DNA of 34,459 nt from a virus: positions 1 through 34,459 of IMG/VR virus record IMGVR_UViG_3300003321_000338. One strand, 5' to 3'. A program made the position numbers and the translations under genes. The notes below the pieces were generated by a model. It did no database searches. It had not been told where the DNA came from and saw nothing but the letters and a program-made list of their open reading frames with translations. Positions 17,888 to 25,534 of the stretch are shown here, piece after piece. Each line of letters opens with the position of its first letter. Position 1 is the stretch's first letter.

Positions 17888-19099
17888 TTATGATAAAACC
17901 TTGGTAGCATATTGAGGATGCCATTTAAACCCACATAACAAGTCAAGACGCATATAGTTCTGATACCCAAGGATGTCGCCAGTTTGAGTTACAGCAAGCG
18001 ATAGACCGGTTTCTGGATCAATAGCAACAGATGCATACGGAACCTGTAGCTTGTATAAAGGAGGACATACAATATCCAATCCTCTAGCAGGATAAGCTAC
18101 GTTTACGTTATAAGACGGAATCATAGTTACAACTGCATTGTTTGGTATTGCATTAGATACGTTTTGCAATGGATTAGAAGTAGAACTAATGATTGATGGA
18201 GATACTTGTACAGTAATATTACCACCACCATCAGAACTAGCCGGAGCAATCACAACAAATTGCATATCTTGACCAGTAGATTTACGAGATAGAGGATTAA
18301 CACTTTCTACCCCTGCAATGGAAATCAAATCACCAGGCAAGAAGTAATTTGCCACTCCAGCAGTAGCACCATCCATAACAATAACATTACCAGATCCAAC
18401 TGCACCATTTACCAATAATGCATCAGAAGGATGTAAAGTAGGACCAGCTCCCGCAACGTGACGAGCAATATTCTGAGATTGGAAAATATCAAAATATGAT
18501 AAATGACCAATTGCAGATTGACGTACAATTTCTTCATTAAATACTGGCGTAAATTGATTTAACAAAGAGCTTTTTAGGCTTGAACCATCACGAACCGTCA
18601 TAGCCATATAAGCATCAGAACTGATATTTACACCTTGTTCTAGAAGCTTAGCACCAGCTAAATCAACTGTTTGATAGCTATTAATTGGGGTACCAGCAGT
18701 TCCAGTGAAGAAGTAAAGTTCATTCTCAGCAGCATGACAAATATCAATTTCCATGGCAGAAATAATATCTTGAATAGCTGGTTGAATGAAAAGTCTACTA
18801 AAATCTTCAATTCTTAAAGTTAAATCTTGAACAGTGTATGCAATTAAAGCATGATATTGATGCGCTACAGTAATATTTTCTACCGTTTCAATAATATCCT
18901 GCGGAGTAGCCGTAGAACCATCACCGATAACAAAGTTATTTTGTCTGCGAACTTGTAATGTATCACCAATTTTATAACCAGAAGATGTAAAGTCATCTTG
19001 ATAAATTCGTGATGCAGTCATTACAAACGGCGCATTATTAGCAAACATCGCAAGAGCCGTATTACTTACGAGTTGCGTAGTAATAAATTGATTAGCCAT
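17888..19099 (-). CDS. major coat protein, P22 gp5-like HK97 fold
   Basis: 403 residues (P22 gp5 has 430). The order scaffold-coat-gp4-gp10 and the internal layout match P22-type coats. The N-terminal arm is followed by VRRQNNFVIGDGS, a helical TVQDLTLRIEDFSRLFIQP spine region, and an inserted beta domain (about 220-310) with YFLPGDLISIAGVESV, comparable to the gp5 I-domain phrase on GDKISFAGV. The C-terminal strands read SLAVTQTGDILGYQNYMRLD. It assembles into the procapsid on the scaffold encoded 36 nt upstream and probably forms the icosahedral shell. The codon use is less AT-rich than in neighbouring small genes, as often seen for abundant virion proteins. Confidence 0.88.
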   Translation of the reverse strand: MANQFITTQLVSNTALAMFANNAPFVMTASRIYQDDFTSSGYKIGDTLQVRRQNNFVIGDGSTATPQDIIETVENITVAHQYHALIAYTVQDLTLRIEDFSRLFIQPAIQDIISAMEIDICHAAENELYFFTGTAGTPINSYQTVDLAGAKLLEQGVNISSDAYMAMTVRDGSSLKSSLLNQFTPVFNEEIVRQSAIGHLSYFDIFQSQNIARHVAGAGPTLHPSDALLVNGAVGSGNVIVMDGATAGVANYFLPGDLISIAGVESVNPLSRKSTGQDMQFVVIAPASSDGGGNITVQVSPSIISSTSNPLQNVSNAIPNNAVVTMIPSYNVNVAYPARGLDIVCPPLYKLQVPYASVAIDPETGLSLAVTQTGDILGYQNYMRLDLLCGFKWHPQYATKVLS

Positions 19100-19135
19100 T
19101 TTTAAAACTCCAATAATTTAATAGTTAACGGAAAA

Positions 19136-19921
19136 TCAACCCCACTTTTTTCCGCCATCTTTCATCCGTTTGCGTATTTCGCCTACAGACGTGCCTTCAT
19201 TAACGATATGAGAAGTTACTGGATTGTTTTTGACTTGGCCGAGAGGTTTGGCACTATTGACAGATCCTTCTTTACCGCCATTTCCGCTCATCAAAGCAAC
19301 CGATAATTTAATAACTTCTTTTGCTTGATCTAGTGGATGGAGTTCGGATAAACGCTTCAGTTTTTCTTTATCTTTGCCTAAGTGATACAAAACATCAGGG
19401 GCATTATCAATTAAAAGGGCAGCGTCACGCATTGCATCTGTATAGGGTGCATCATCTGACTTTACGATATCATCGAAATCATCATATTTAGTTGATGCAT
19501 TATCGAGATTATCTTGTAGATTCCTATAAGATTTTTGTACATGCTGCATTCTTTCTGCTTCACGAGCCTTGTGTTCCTGCATTTTTTGAAGATGCATTGC
19601 TCGTTCTACAGCCTTATAAACTGTCTCATCCATTGAACCTGGTTCAACTTGAGACGTATAAGGATTCATACCCTGTTCAGGTGAATTAAGTGGTTCAGGT
19701 CGTGTCCTAAGATGATCTCGCAACTCATCTAATTGTTGCTGCATCTTACGCATCTCCTTTTTATGCCTTTTTTCCTGCATTCCTAGACGTTTTTTTGCTA
19801 CATCTGGGAATTCATCAGCTTTAGTTTCTTCAACTTGACTTTCACTTAAACCCAATGAGGAATTTACTGCATCACCTAATTCATTTTTTGCTTCACTTGA
19901 CATTTCTTCAGACTGTTGCAT
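19136..19921 (-). CDS. scaffolding protein
   Basis: 261 residues from ATG 19921 (GGAG 11 nt upstream); the frame could begin at a TTG eight codons earlier, which is less likely. It is highly charged and almost wholly helical, with coiled-coil parts at about 45-70 (KRHKKEMRKMQQQLDELRDH) and 110-145. A flexible region lies between them, and the end is a basic helix-turn-helix-like tail (SVGEIRKRMKDGGKKWG), the same kind of C terminus that contacts coat in P22 gp8. It lies directly before the coat gene. Expected role: guides coat assembly and is then released. Confidence 0.82.
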   Translation of the reverse strand: MQQSEEMSSEAKNELGDAVNSSLGLSESQVEETKADEFPDVAKKRLGMQEKRHKKEMRKMQQQLDELRDHLRTRPEPLNSPEQGMNPYTSQVEPGSMDETVYKAVERAMHLQKMQEHKAREAERMQHVQKSYRNLQDNLDNASTKYDDFDDIVKSDDAPYTDAMRDAALLIDNAPDVLYHLGKDKEKLKRLSELHPLDQAKEVIKLSVALMSGNGGKEGSVNSAKPLGQVKNNPVTSHIVNEGTSVGEIRKRMKDGGKKWG

Positions 19922-20019
19922 ATATCTTATTACTCCAACTGGCAATTAATATTTGCCCCGAAGCTACGGCGCTTCGTAAGCCAAAGGAACAGAATTGGCC
20001 AAAATTCTGCTAATAAGAT

Positions 20020-20047
20020 ATTGTACGATAGGTAAAAAAGGAAACAA
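20020..20047 (-). promoter_or_regulatory. candidate internal late promoter before scaffold/coat
   Basis: Read leftward, TTGTTT (20042-20047) and TACAAT (20020-20025) are separated by 16 bases. It would give extra transcripts of scaffold and coat, the proteins needed in largest amount. Consensus match is moderate, so this is a candidate only. The 172-nt gap also holds two short hairpins: CAGAATT/AATTCTG around 19990-20009, and CGAAGC/GCTTCG around 19965-19980. Confidence 0.4.
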
Positions 20048-20052
20048 TCTGC

Positions 20053-20092
20053 ACCGGTATAGATTTAATTATGGCTATATATACCGGTATAT
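20053..20092. promoter_or_regulatory. palindromic ACCGGTATA operator-like element
   Basis: ACCGGTATA (20053-20061) and TATACCGGT (20080-20088) form a 9-bp inverted repeat, and 20079-20092 is itself a perfect 14-bp palindrome. A near copy, AC-T/C-GGTATAGATTTA, lies in the spacer of the terminase promoter (25997-26011). This suggests a binding site for a regulator of late genes. It sits between portal and scaffold genes, just upstream of a candidate promoter. Confidence 0.45.
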
Positions 20093-20093
20093 A

Positions 20094-22250
20094 TTATTTT
20101 TCTGATTTTTTATGAAGGTCAGCAACTATCTTAGCTATTTTTGCTGTGTAATCTAATTCAGACTTTTTATGATCCAATCCATGAGCAATTTTTGACTTCT
20201 GAATATTGGCTTGATGATCATAAATATTTAATTCAGCATCCATTTGGGCTTTTTGTGCTTTTAACAATAACTCTGCTTTTTCTAATTCTAGTTTTTGCAT
20301 CTCTAGTTCTATTTTCTTCTGCTTTTCTTGTAAATCAGCTTGCTTAATCTGCATTTCCATTTGCATAGCTTGTTCTTGAGGTGAAGGAGGTTGAGGAGGA
20401 AGTTCTTTACCTTCTTCTTCAGCCAATATTTGAGGAGGAACCAATGTTTTAAAACGATCTGAAATTTGCTGCATATACTGAACATCCAGGTTTTTAGCCC
20501 AAAGGTCAGCGATGAGATTAAATGATTGAGGATTAGCAGCAATAGTTTGTTGGAAAAACTCCAATGCCATTTCTTTTTGAACAGCAAAACTCGGGCCAGT
20601 ATCGATTTCAATATCAAAATCTCCATGAGATATTTTATTTTCTATAGATCCATCTGGAAGCCTTTTATTCAATACTAATGATTCAGTTTTACCATCTTTT
20701 TTGGATATCACCATATGCCTTTCATCCTCTCCAATAACATACGGGAGAAGATCCAAAACAACTCTTCCAGATTGCTCAACAGCTTGATTTAAATTATCCA
20801 TATAAACGTATGTAGCCATCGAACCTTCCATCTTGCGCTCACGCCTAGCCTTACCTGAAATATCACGACCTTGAAGCTCCTGCGCCTCTGAGAACCCTAA
20901 TATTTCACGTAAGTCCTGCTTTCCTCTTTGCATTTCAGCCATAAGCTGAGGGGATATATCCCATGGCGGCATTTTTATAGGCATCTGTCCAGTCTTAGGA
21001 TCTGGTTTAGCCATTAATATTCCTGCTTGAGTTTCAGGAGTTCTCCAAAATTGTTCATAACCTATAATATTATCTGGAGTACCAATCCACTGTTCACGTC
21101 TTCTGTTCTTTATTTCAGTGGCTATTTCTGAACCAACATAGTTGATAAACTTCTGTGCATCTCTACCTTCATGGATAAATGATTTGGTATATTGACGACC
21201 TTCAACAAAATGTGAATTACCATCAACAAATATTATGGGTAGGTATTTAGAAGGCCATTCAGAAAAGTCAATAATTCTATCTTTTATTAATCTATATCTC
21301 ATTATTGAAAAATCTTGAGATTGACGTTCAGCACGAACTTCTGGAATTAAATTCAATATTATATCTTTTACTTCAGAGGAACTGTTCTGCGCCAAATCGG
21401 ACTTAACCTTTACTTCAGTTTTCTTAATCTTTTGCCATTCTGATTCAGTCACACTTCTTCCATCGGAAAGCAACAACATTTTTACTGAATACCATTCTTT
21501 GACAAAATAATCACAAACTATAATTGTATCTCTAGTTTCCCATTGGAAATCTAGGAACATACGAGGGTCAGCATAAGAAACAGGATTATAGATATAAGGA
21601 TAAGTAGCATCAAATTCTTCTCTGCTATAAACATACTGTCTTGCGCAATAATCTCCATCTCCCTTGTGAGGCTTAACAGCTGCAGGGTCCCATGAACAAC
21701 GAGTGGCATCAGGTATTAACAAGTACTTAATAACTTTATTGAAAGATCTAGGAGATTCATAATCCATATCTACTTGAAATGCACCCCAGCCCAGCAACAA
21801 TGATGATCTAAGAGCTGTTTGATAAATTAAATCATTTTGAGATTGATAAGATATTGTACGAACCAAATCAGCTCTCAAGTTTATATCTTCTTGAGTTGCC
21901 TTACCTGTTAGTGATCTAACCATTAGATCAGGCTTATTTTTTCTTTGCTCACCAGCAATCTTGTTTACCGAATCTAACATATTGTTGAACGTGAAACATA
22001 CTTTCTGCAAACGATTAAATTCTGATCTCTCTATAGCTGTCCACTGATCTCTAAGGCAAAAATTCATATCATCTTTGCCACGAGTCATATTTTCATTGAA
22101 ATAGTTTTCCCATATGTTCAGGTTATCCCTAGCTTGAGCCAACACGTCCATTTCATTGATTGAAGCCTCATCTAAACGTGCTATACGACGTTTTTCTATT
22201 TCTTCAATATCTTCCATTGGCAAATCTCTTGGCTCTTGCATGGTGTCCAT
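20094..22250 (-). CDS. portal protein, P22 gp1-like
   Basis: 718 residues, close to the 725 of P22 gp1. The N-terminal half has the P22-portal features: ENYFNENMTRGKDDMNFCLR, then FNRLQKVCFTFNNMLDSVNK and AGEQRKNKPDL, a SSLLLGWGAFQVDMDYESPR stretch and RREQWIGTPDNI. The C terminus (about 600-718) is a long Gln/Lys/Glu/Leu-rich helix, matching the extended barrel of P22-like portals. Twelve copies form the DNA channel and packaging sensor at one capsid vertex and bind the gp4-like adaptor. It starts two nt after the small gene 22253-22405 and lies upstream of scaffold, the standard order. Confidence 0.9.
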   Translation of the reverse strand: MDTMQEPRDLPMEDIEEIEKRRIARLDEASINEMDVLAQARDNLNIWENYFNENMTRGKDDMNFCLRDQWTAIERSEFNRLQKVCFTFNNMLDSVNKIAGEQRKNKPDLMVRSLTGKATQEDINLRADLVRTISYQSQNDLIYQTALRSSLLLGWGAFQVDMDYESPRSFNKVIKYLLIPDATRCSWDPAAVKPHKGDGDYCARQYVYSREEFDATYPYIYNPVSYADPRMFLDFQWETRDTIIVCDYFVKEWYSVKMLLLSDGRSVTESEWQKIKKTEVKVKSDLAQNSSSEVKDIILNLIPEVRAERQSQDFSIMRYRLIKDRIIDFSEWPSKYLPIIFVDGNSHFVEGRQYTKSFIHEGRDAQKFINYVGSEIATEIKNRRREQWIGTPDNIIGYEQFWRTPETQAGILMAKPDPKTGQMPIKMPPWDISPQLMAEMQRGKQDLREILGFSEAQELQGRDISGKARRERKMEGSMATYVYMDNLNQAVEQSGRVVLDLLPYVIGEDERHMVISKKDGKTESLVLNKRLPDGSIENKISHGDFDIEIDTGPSFAVQKEMALEFFQQTIAANPQSFNLIADLWAKNLDVQYMQQISDRFKTLVPPQILAEEEGKELPPQPPSPQEQAMQMEMQIKQADLQEKQKKIELEMQKLELEKAELLLKAQKAQMDAELNIYDHQANIQKSKIAHGLDHKKSELDYTAKIAKIVADLHKKSEK

Positions 22251-22252
22251 AT

Positions 22253-22405
22253 TTAACCCTTGTTTAATAATTCACTTTGCAAAATAACCTTAATCTTATA
22301 TTTTCCGTGTTTTATTTTTCTAAAAGACTGAATTACATAATACACATCATTAATAGATAAAATAGTTCCTTTAGGAGTTTTACCATTAATTATTAATTCA
22401 TTCAT
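22253..22405 (-). CDS. 50-residue SH3-like protein resembling EF-P N-terminal domain
   Basis: The start overlaps the stop of the 59-residue gene (ATGA) and the stop lies two nt before the portal start, so it is embedded in the operon. Residues about 11-50 (KGTILSINDVYYVIQSF then KHGKYKIKV) align without gaps to the EF-P KOW-like N-terminal pattern KG-x(9)-YVI-x-x-F-x(3)-K-x-GK-x(4)-V-x(6)-L-x-x-G. About a third of positions agree with the consensus that I remember. The glycine-lysine of the modified-loop region is present, but the flanking residues differ. A generic SH3-like barrel is the cautious reading; function unknown. Confidence 0.55.
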   Translation of the reverse strand: MNELIINGKTPKGTILSINDVYYVIQSFRKIKHGKYKIKVILQSELLNKG

Positions 22406-22581
22406 TTATGCATTTTCCTAAGAGTTTTAGCCAAAACAGCTCGTTTACGAGTGGTGGGATTCTTTGAATGTTCAGCCTTTTCTAGCTTCTTTTCGGGGAT
22501 CTTATCACCCTTCTTTACATTCAATGATTTACGCAATGCACCCGGCTTCTTTATAGCCTTTTGGATCCATTTCTCAGCCAT
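22402..22581 (-). CDS. conserved small basic phage protein (KWIQKAIKKPGALRKSL)
   Basis: 59 residues, starting after GGTG four bases upstream. The motif KWIQKAIKKPGALRKSL with KKGDKIPEKKL and a C-terminal TTRKRAVLAKTLRKM is a widely seen small phage protein found near terminase and portal genes. It is very lysine-rich and helical. I recall no proven function; DNA or RNA binding is plausible from composition. It lies eight nt after the 56-residue gene and is coupled to the following gene by an ATGA overlap. Confidence 0.8.
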   Translation of the reverse strand: MAEKWIQKAIKKPGALRKSLNVKKGDKIPEKKLEKAEHSKNPTTRKRAVLAKTLRKMHK

Positions 22582-22589
22582 TTAACACC

Positions 22590-22760
22590 TCACTCAATAC
22601 CATTAATCATGTGTATTTTATGATTTTTAGGATATTCTTCTTCAAAATGTCCATACCAATCATAATCTCTCTGCGCATGCGGAGGAACAATATAAAATAA
22701 ATAATCCCATGTTTTATAGTAACAATAAATACATTTATCAGTAAATTTATTGTCGTTCAT
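22590..22760 (-). CDS. 56-residue aromatic protein with CxxC
   Basis: MNDNKFTDKCIYCYYKTWDY, then PPHAQRDYDWYGHF and an end in HKIHMINGIE. A single CxxC pair (residues 10 and 13) with nearby histidines could bind zinc, perhaps as a dimer. The start overlaps the upstream stop in ATGA, and the next gene starts eight nt after its stop, so it is a true member of the operon. No family recognised. Confidence 0.62.
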   Translation of the reverse strand: MNDNKFTDKCIYCYYKTWDYLFYIVPPHAQRDYDWYGHFEEEYPKNHKIHMINGIE

Positions 22761-22948
22761 AGTTTATTTTCTTCCAAAGCTGACTCAATAAACTTCAATA
22801 GTTTATCACTTCTTCTATTATTAATCATCTCAATTGGTCTAGAATAACCCAATCCTGAATTAAATTCATGGAACCAATTTATGGTCTTTTTTGAATCACC
22901 TTTGAAGTGTTCTTTTACTAGATCATAGCATTTTTGTGCATTTGTCAT
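22757..22948 (-). CDS. orphan Xre/MbcA/ParS-type (DUF2384-like) domain protein
   Basis: 63 residues. The pattern INWFHEFNSGLGYSRPIEMI, then N-x-RR-x-x-K-LLKFIESALEE, matches the DUF2384 toxin-binding domain: W-x(5)-N-x-x-LG-x(2)-P-x-E-x-I, then a C-terminal helix. Full antitoxins of this class add a helix-turn-helix and sit beside RES-domain toxins; neither is present here. It could be a phage anti-toxin decoy or a structural reuse of the fold. Its start overlaps the upstream stop (TAATG) and its stop overlaps the next start (ATGA). Assignment from pattern; moderately sure. Confidence 0.65.
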   Translation of the reverse strand: MTNAQKCYDLVKEHFKGDSKKTINWFHEFNSGLGYSRPIEMINNRRSDKLLKFIESALEENKL

Positions 22949-23136
22949 TAATCACCACATAAATATATAAATTGTGCTATTTGTGAATCATATTTACCGG
23001 AACAAGAATTCTTCCAATATCTTATCCTTTCTTTTATTACTTCTTTCGAATCAATAAATGGTATTTTATCTATTTCATTCTTAATGCTATCACGTTGACA
23101 GTAACACCATGATTCACATTGACATTTAGAACTCAT
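22948..23136 (-). CDS. Cys-rich small protein
   Basis: 62 residues starting MSSKCQCESWCYCQRDS, with four cysteines in the first 15 residues and two more at positions 45 and 60. Middle part is helical (SKEVIKERIRYWKNSC). It probably binds a metal. The ribosome site AAAAGGA lies about 12 nt before the ATG, which is rather far. It is translationally coupled to the DUF2384-like gene. No family recognised. Confidence 0.6.
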   Translation of the reverse strand: MSSKCQCESWCYCQRDSIKNEIDKIPFIDSKEVIKERIRYWKNSCSGKYDSQIAQFIYLCGD

Positions 23137-23178
23137 AATTAATTTTAATCCTTTTAAAATGACTTTTAATCTGTTTTT

Positions 23179-23670
23179 TCATTTAGGTTTCCAACTATTT
23201 TTTTTAACATTGCAAACTTTTTGACCGTTTAAAGGGCCACCCAAATAAATCATCCTATCTTCATCTAATTTTTTTTCCGTATCGGAGAGTTGTTTTTGGC
23301 ATTCTATTTCTCTATCAAAATCATCATCTTTCGGTACAAACTTAGGAAACTTGTAGATGATAGATGTTTTTTGTATTTCTTCCTTATCACGATTAGCTTG
23401 CCTAACATAAGGATTAATCCAATTATCTTCATGCTCATCCAGCGTCAAATCATTTAATGTAAAGCTGTTTAATGTTTTTATCCTATCTGTATCAAACTTA
23501 CCTGTGTCAATGTTTTGATATCTTTTATGACCTGCATATACTGTGCAATAACCTTCTCTTACCTCAATCAATCCATAACCTCTTATTATTGGTTTATTAA
23601 ATGGATGATTTTTATTACGAGAAGTCATTAAAATCTCATAGCCAAAGGATAATTCTGTCCTATCTTCCAT
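23179..23670 (-). CDS. 163-residue protein with C-terminal GGPLNG motif
   Basis: ATG 23670 gives 163 residues; a TTG two codons earlier is also possible. No clear ribosome site precedes either, so initiation may depend on coupling to upstream translation. Content is charged, with RGYGLIEVREGYCTVYAGH early and DEHEDNWINPYVRQANRD in the middle. The end MIYLGGPLNGQKV resembles a short motif found at the N terminus of several small phage proteins, here placed at the C terminus. Function unknown. It lies between terminase large subunit and the accessory small genes. Confidence 0.62.
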   Translation of the reverse strand: MEDRTELSFGYEILMTSRNKNHPFNKPIIRGYGLIEVREGYCTVYAGHKRYQNIDTGKFDTDRIKTLNSFTLNDLTLDEHEDNWINPYVRQANRDKEEIQKTSIIYKFPKFVPKDDDFDREIECQKQLSDTEKKLDEDRMIYLGGPLNGQKVCNVKKNSWKPK

Positions 23671-23723
23671 CCACAATATTTACATTCATTACTATGCTGA
23701 TGAAACCAATAACATGCGCTCAT
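23628..23723 (-). CDS. 31-residue CxxC peptide coupled to terminase
   Basis: The ATG shares one base with the terminase stop (TAATG). Product: MSACYWFHQHSNECKYCGWK then a short tail, with one CxxC and two nearby His, consistent with a mini zinc knuckle. It overlaps the start of the 163-residue gene by 43 nt in another frame, and may provide the coupling that gene seems to need. Very short, so only a candidate. Confidence 0.4.
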   Translation of the reverse strand: MSACYWFHQHSNECKYCGWKIGQNYPLAMRF

Positions 23724-25279
23724 TATAAATACCTAAATGTTGGGTTATACATATTTAATACTTCTTTTTTGCTCTTATCAGATGCAATACGATCTGATGC
23801 GAACTCTAGAGCTATATACTGCAAAGCATCATGAGGATGTGAAGACATATTCTTATCAGGTTCATTCCTATATCTCTCCTCTCCTGCCACTGCTATTCGC
23901 TTATAAACATAATCCTTGGTAAATCCACGAAACAATGTTGGACATCCTTGTTTGCTAATCAAGAAACCTGGCTGCCCGTCCACCATTCTATTAAGAAAAT
24001 ATCGAACAGCATTAATGCGCAGATCAATAGCGTTAGTAATAGCAGGGATTGTCTCGATGCCCAAAGCATTAAGCTCCCCAATAAAACTAAACTCAGCCAT
24101 AATTTCATCTCTTTTCACTCCTGATGGATCTGCTCTGGAAAGGCCAATCTTGGGATTATAGGGAAATTCTTTTTGTATCTTGGGCAATACAACATTCTCA
24201 GCAAATGTTCTTACTCCCATGTCTTCAGCTGTATATTCCTTGAGAACTAATAGTTGACCACGAGAAGTGAACTGAACCACCACACAAGCCGGAGTGAGCC
24301 CACCATCCCATCCTAGATACAATGGATCACCTTGTATAGGCTGCAATGTATCTCTCGCATGAGTATCGCTATTAAACTCAGGATAAACCTTCTTACCAAA
24401 TCCAACAGATCCATATTCACCTAGACAGTAGACTTTAATGAAGTCCTGAGTCTGTCCACCAGCCAGCATGGTGTAATAGTTATGAGACAAATTTGCATAG
24501 TTATCGCACAGAGGATTTTGATACCAATTGTCATTATCGTCTTTCATTAATCCAGGAGGCTGATGGAATATCTTATAGCCATCAGGACAATCAATTTCAA
24601 AAGTTTTATGAATCCAGTGATCTGTGTCAGGTGGGTTAGTATCAGCAAATATACCAGTCCAATAGGGCTCAGAGCAGAATTGCTTAGAAGGATATCTACC
24701 ATTTAATCTCCCCTTTAGATGTGATAACACTCCTTGAGGTACTTCTGATAGCTCATTTATGTAAGCAAACGTTACTTCTAATGACTTCATCTTACGTATG
24801 TCATCTTCCCTATCTAAAGCCAAGAATAACAGCTCTAGTTCAACGATCCCTTTACCATCATTGAAGTGGTGCTCATAAGTTAATATTGGCTTCTGACGCT
24901 TATAAATGTCTCCAAGATCACTGAACCAACTTAACCATGATTGTAGAGTTGTAGAGTATAGTTCACCTGAAGTATTTCTGATAATAAGTGCTCTAGCTCT
25001 ACGACGACCATTGTGCCAATAGGGCATGTTACATGCAGCTTTAGGCAATCGTTGCAAGCACATAGTGGTTTTACCTGAACCATAAGGTCCAATAACCAAG
25101 TTGATAAATGCATCTGATGATTCAAATTTCTTACCTGTTTCTGATGGGATATATATTTTATCTTTTTCTGCTGAATGAATCAGTGTTCGGTCTTTACCAA
25201 AGACAATATGCTGATTTTCCTTCCTATTAAATCCTTGTTCTAGCTCATGGATTCGACGTAGCAAGTTTTGGCGTTGCAT
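23723..25279 (-). CDS. terL: terminase large subunit
   Basis: 518 residues. ATPase: Walker A GPYGSGKT at 64-71 and Walker B FAYINE at 171-176, with the conserved glutamate at its end. Nuclease: acidic residues in GWDGG (D325), ADPSG (D384) and HPHDALQY (D484), the RNase H-like triad of headful terminases. It powers DNA translocation through the portal and cuts the concatemer. Spacing and motif style resemble podovirus headful packaging enzymes, in line with the circular-looking genome. The start overlaps the zinc-protein gene by 35 nt and has only a weak GAAAAA ribosome site, so coupling is likely. Confidence 0.95.
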   Translation of the reverse strand: MQRQNLLRRIHELEQGFNRKENQHIVFGKDRTLIHSAEKDKIYIPSETGKKFESSDAFINLVIGPYGSGKTTMCLQRLPKAACNMPYWHNGRRRARALIIRNTSGELYSTTLQSWLSWFSDLGDIYKRQKPILTYEHHFNDGKGIVELELLFLALDREDDIRKMKSLEVTFAYINELSEVPQGVLSHLKGRLNGRYPSKQFCSEPYWTGIFADTNPPDTDHWIHKTFEIDCPDGYKIFHQPPGLMKDDNDNWYQNPLCDNYANLSHNYYTMLAGGQTQDFIKVYCLGEYGSVGFGKKVYPEFNSDTHARDTLQPIQGDPLYLGWDGGLTPACVVVQFTSRGQLLVLKEYTAEDMGVRTFAENVVLPKIQKEFPYNPKIGLSRADPSGVKRDEIMAEFSFIGELNALGIETIPAITNAIDLRINAVRYFLNRMVDGQPGFLISKQGCPTLFRGFTKDYVYKRIAVAGEERYRNEPDKNMSSHPHDALQYIALEFASDRIASDKSKKEVLNMYNPTFRYL

Positions 25280-25436
25280 ATTTTTCTTTGTCCGATTTTA
25301 TGATTATTTCTTGGGTTGTGAATCTGCCGTTACAGTGTAAGCAACGGCGTCTTCTGATGGTGTTATGCTTGGATGTTACATGGATGATATAGACAACTTC
25401 AGTGCTTTTAGTCTTACCACAATATGGACATTTCAC
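25245..25436 (-). CDS. NrdR-like zinc-ribbon protein between terminase genes
   Basis: 63 residues from GTG 25436, with AAGAGGTG upstream. MKCPYCGK (CxxC), then HNTIRRRRCLHCNGRFTTQE, closely follows the N-terminal zinc ribbon of the repressor NrdR (CPxC, RRRRxCxxCxxRFTTxE), but the ATP-cone domain is absent. The isolated ribbon plus a basic tail suggests nucleic-acid binding; its place between small and large terminase subunits suggests a packaging or late-regulation role. The GTG overlaps the preceding stop (GTGA), and the end overlaps terL. Confidence 0.75.
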   Translation of the reverse strand: MKCPYCGKTKSTEVVYIIHVTSKHNTIRRRRCLHCNGRFTTQEIIIKSDKEKYATPKLATSNP

Positions 25437-25534
25437 TTACGAACACCTCTTAATGTTCTTTTAAGTATCATTGCTTTAGGTTTTCTACAATCTCCATCAA
25501 TTTCAACATATTTCGTCTTGGGTGTTTTTTTCAT
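25433..25534 (-). CDS. 33-residue basic protein bridging terS and the zinc protein
   Basis: ATG 25534 lies in the last part of the terminase small subunit gene in another frame. The product MKKTPKTKYVEIDGDCRKPK... continues to LKRTLRGVRK and ends TGA at 25433-25435, overlapping the GTG of the zinc gene. The chain of overlaps and strongly basic content support translation, but GGAAAG lies about 13 nt away, so the ribosome site is poor. Candidate only. Confidence 0.42.
   Translation of the reverse strand: MKKTPKTKYVEIDGDCRKPKAMILKRTLRGVRK

Noticed and set aside
20141-20626. Plus- and minus-strand frames in the portal C terminus
   Set aside because: Hydrophobic Leu/Phe-rich shadows of the Gln/Lys/Glu helix codons of the portal gene.
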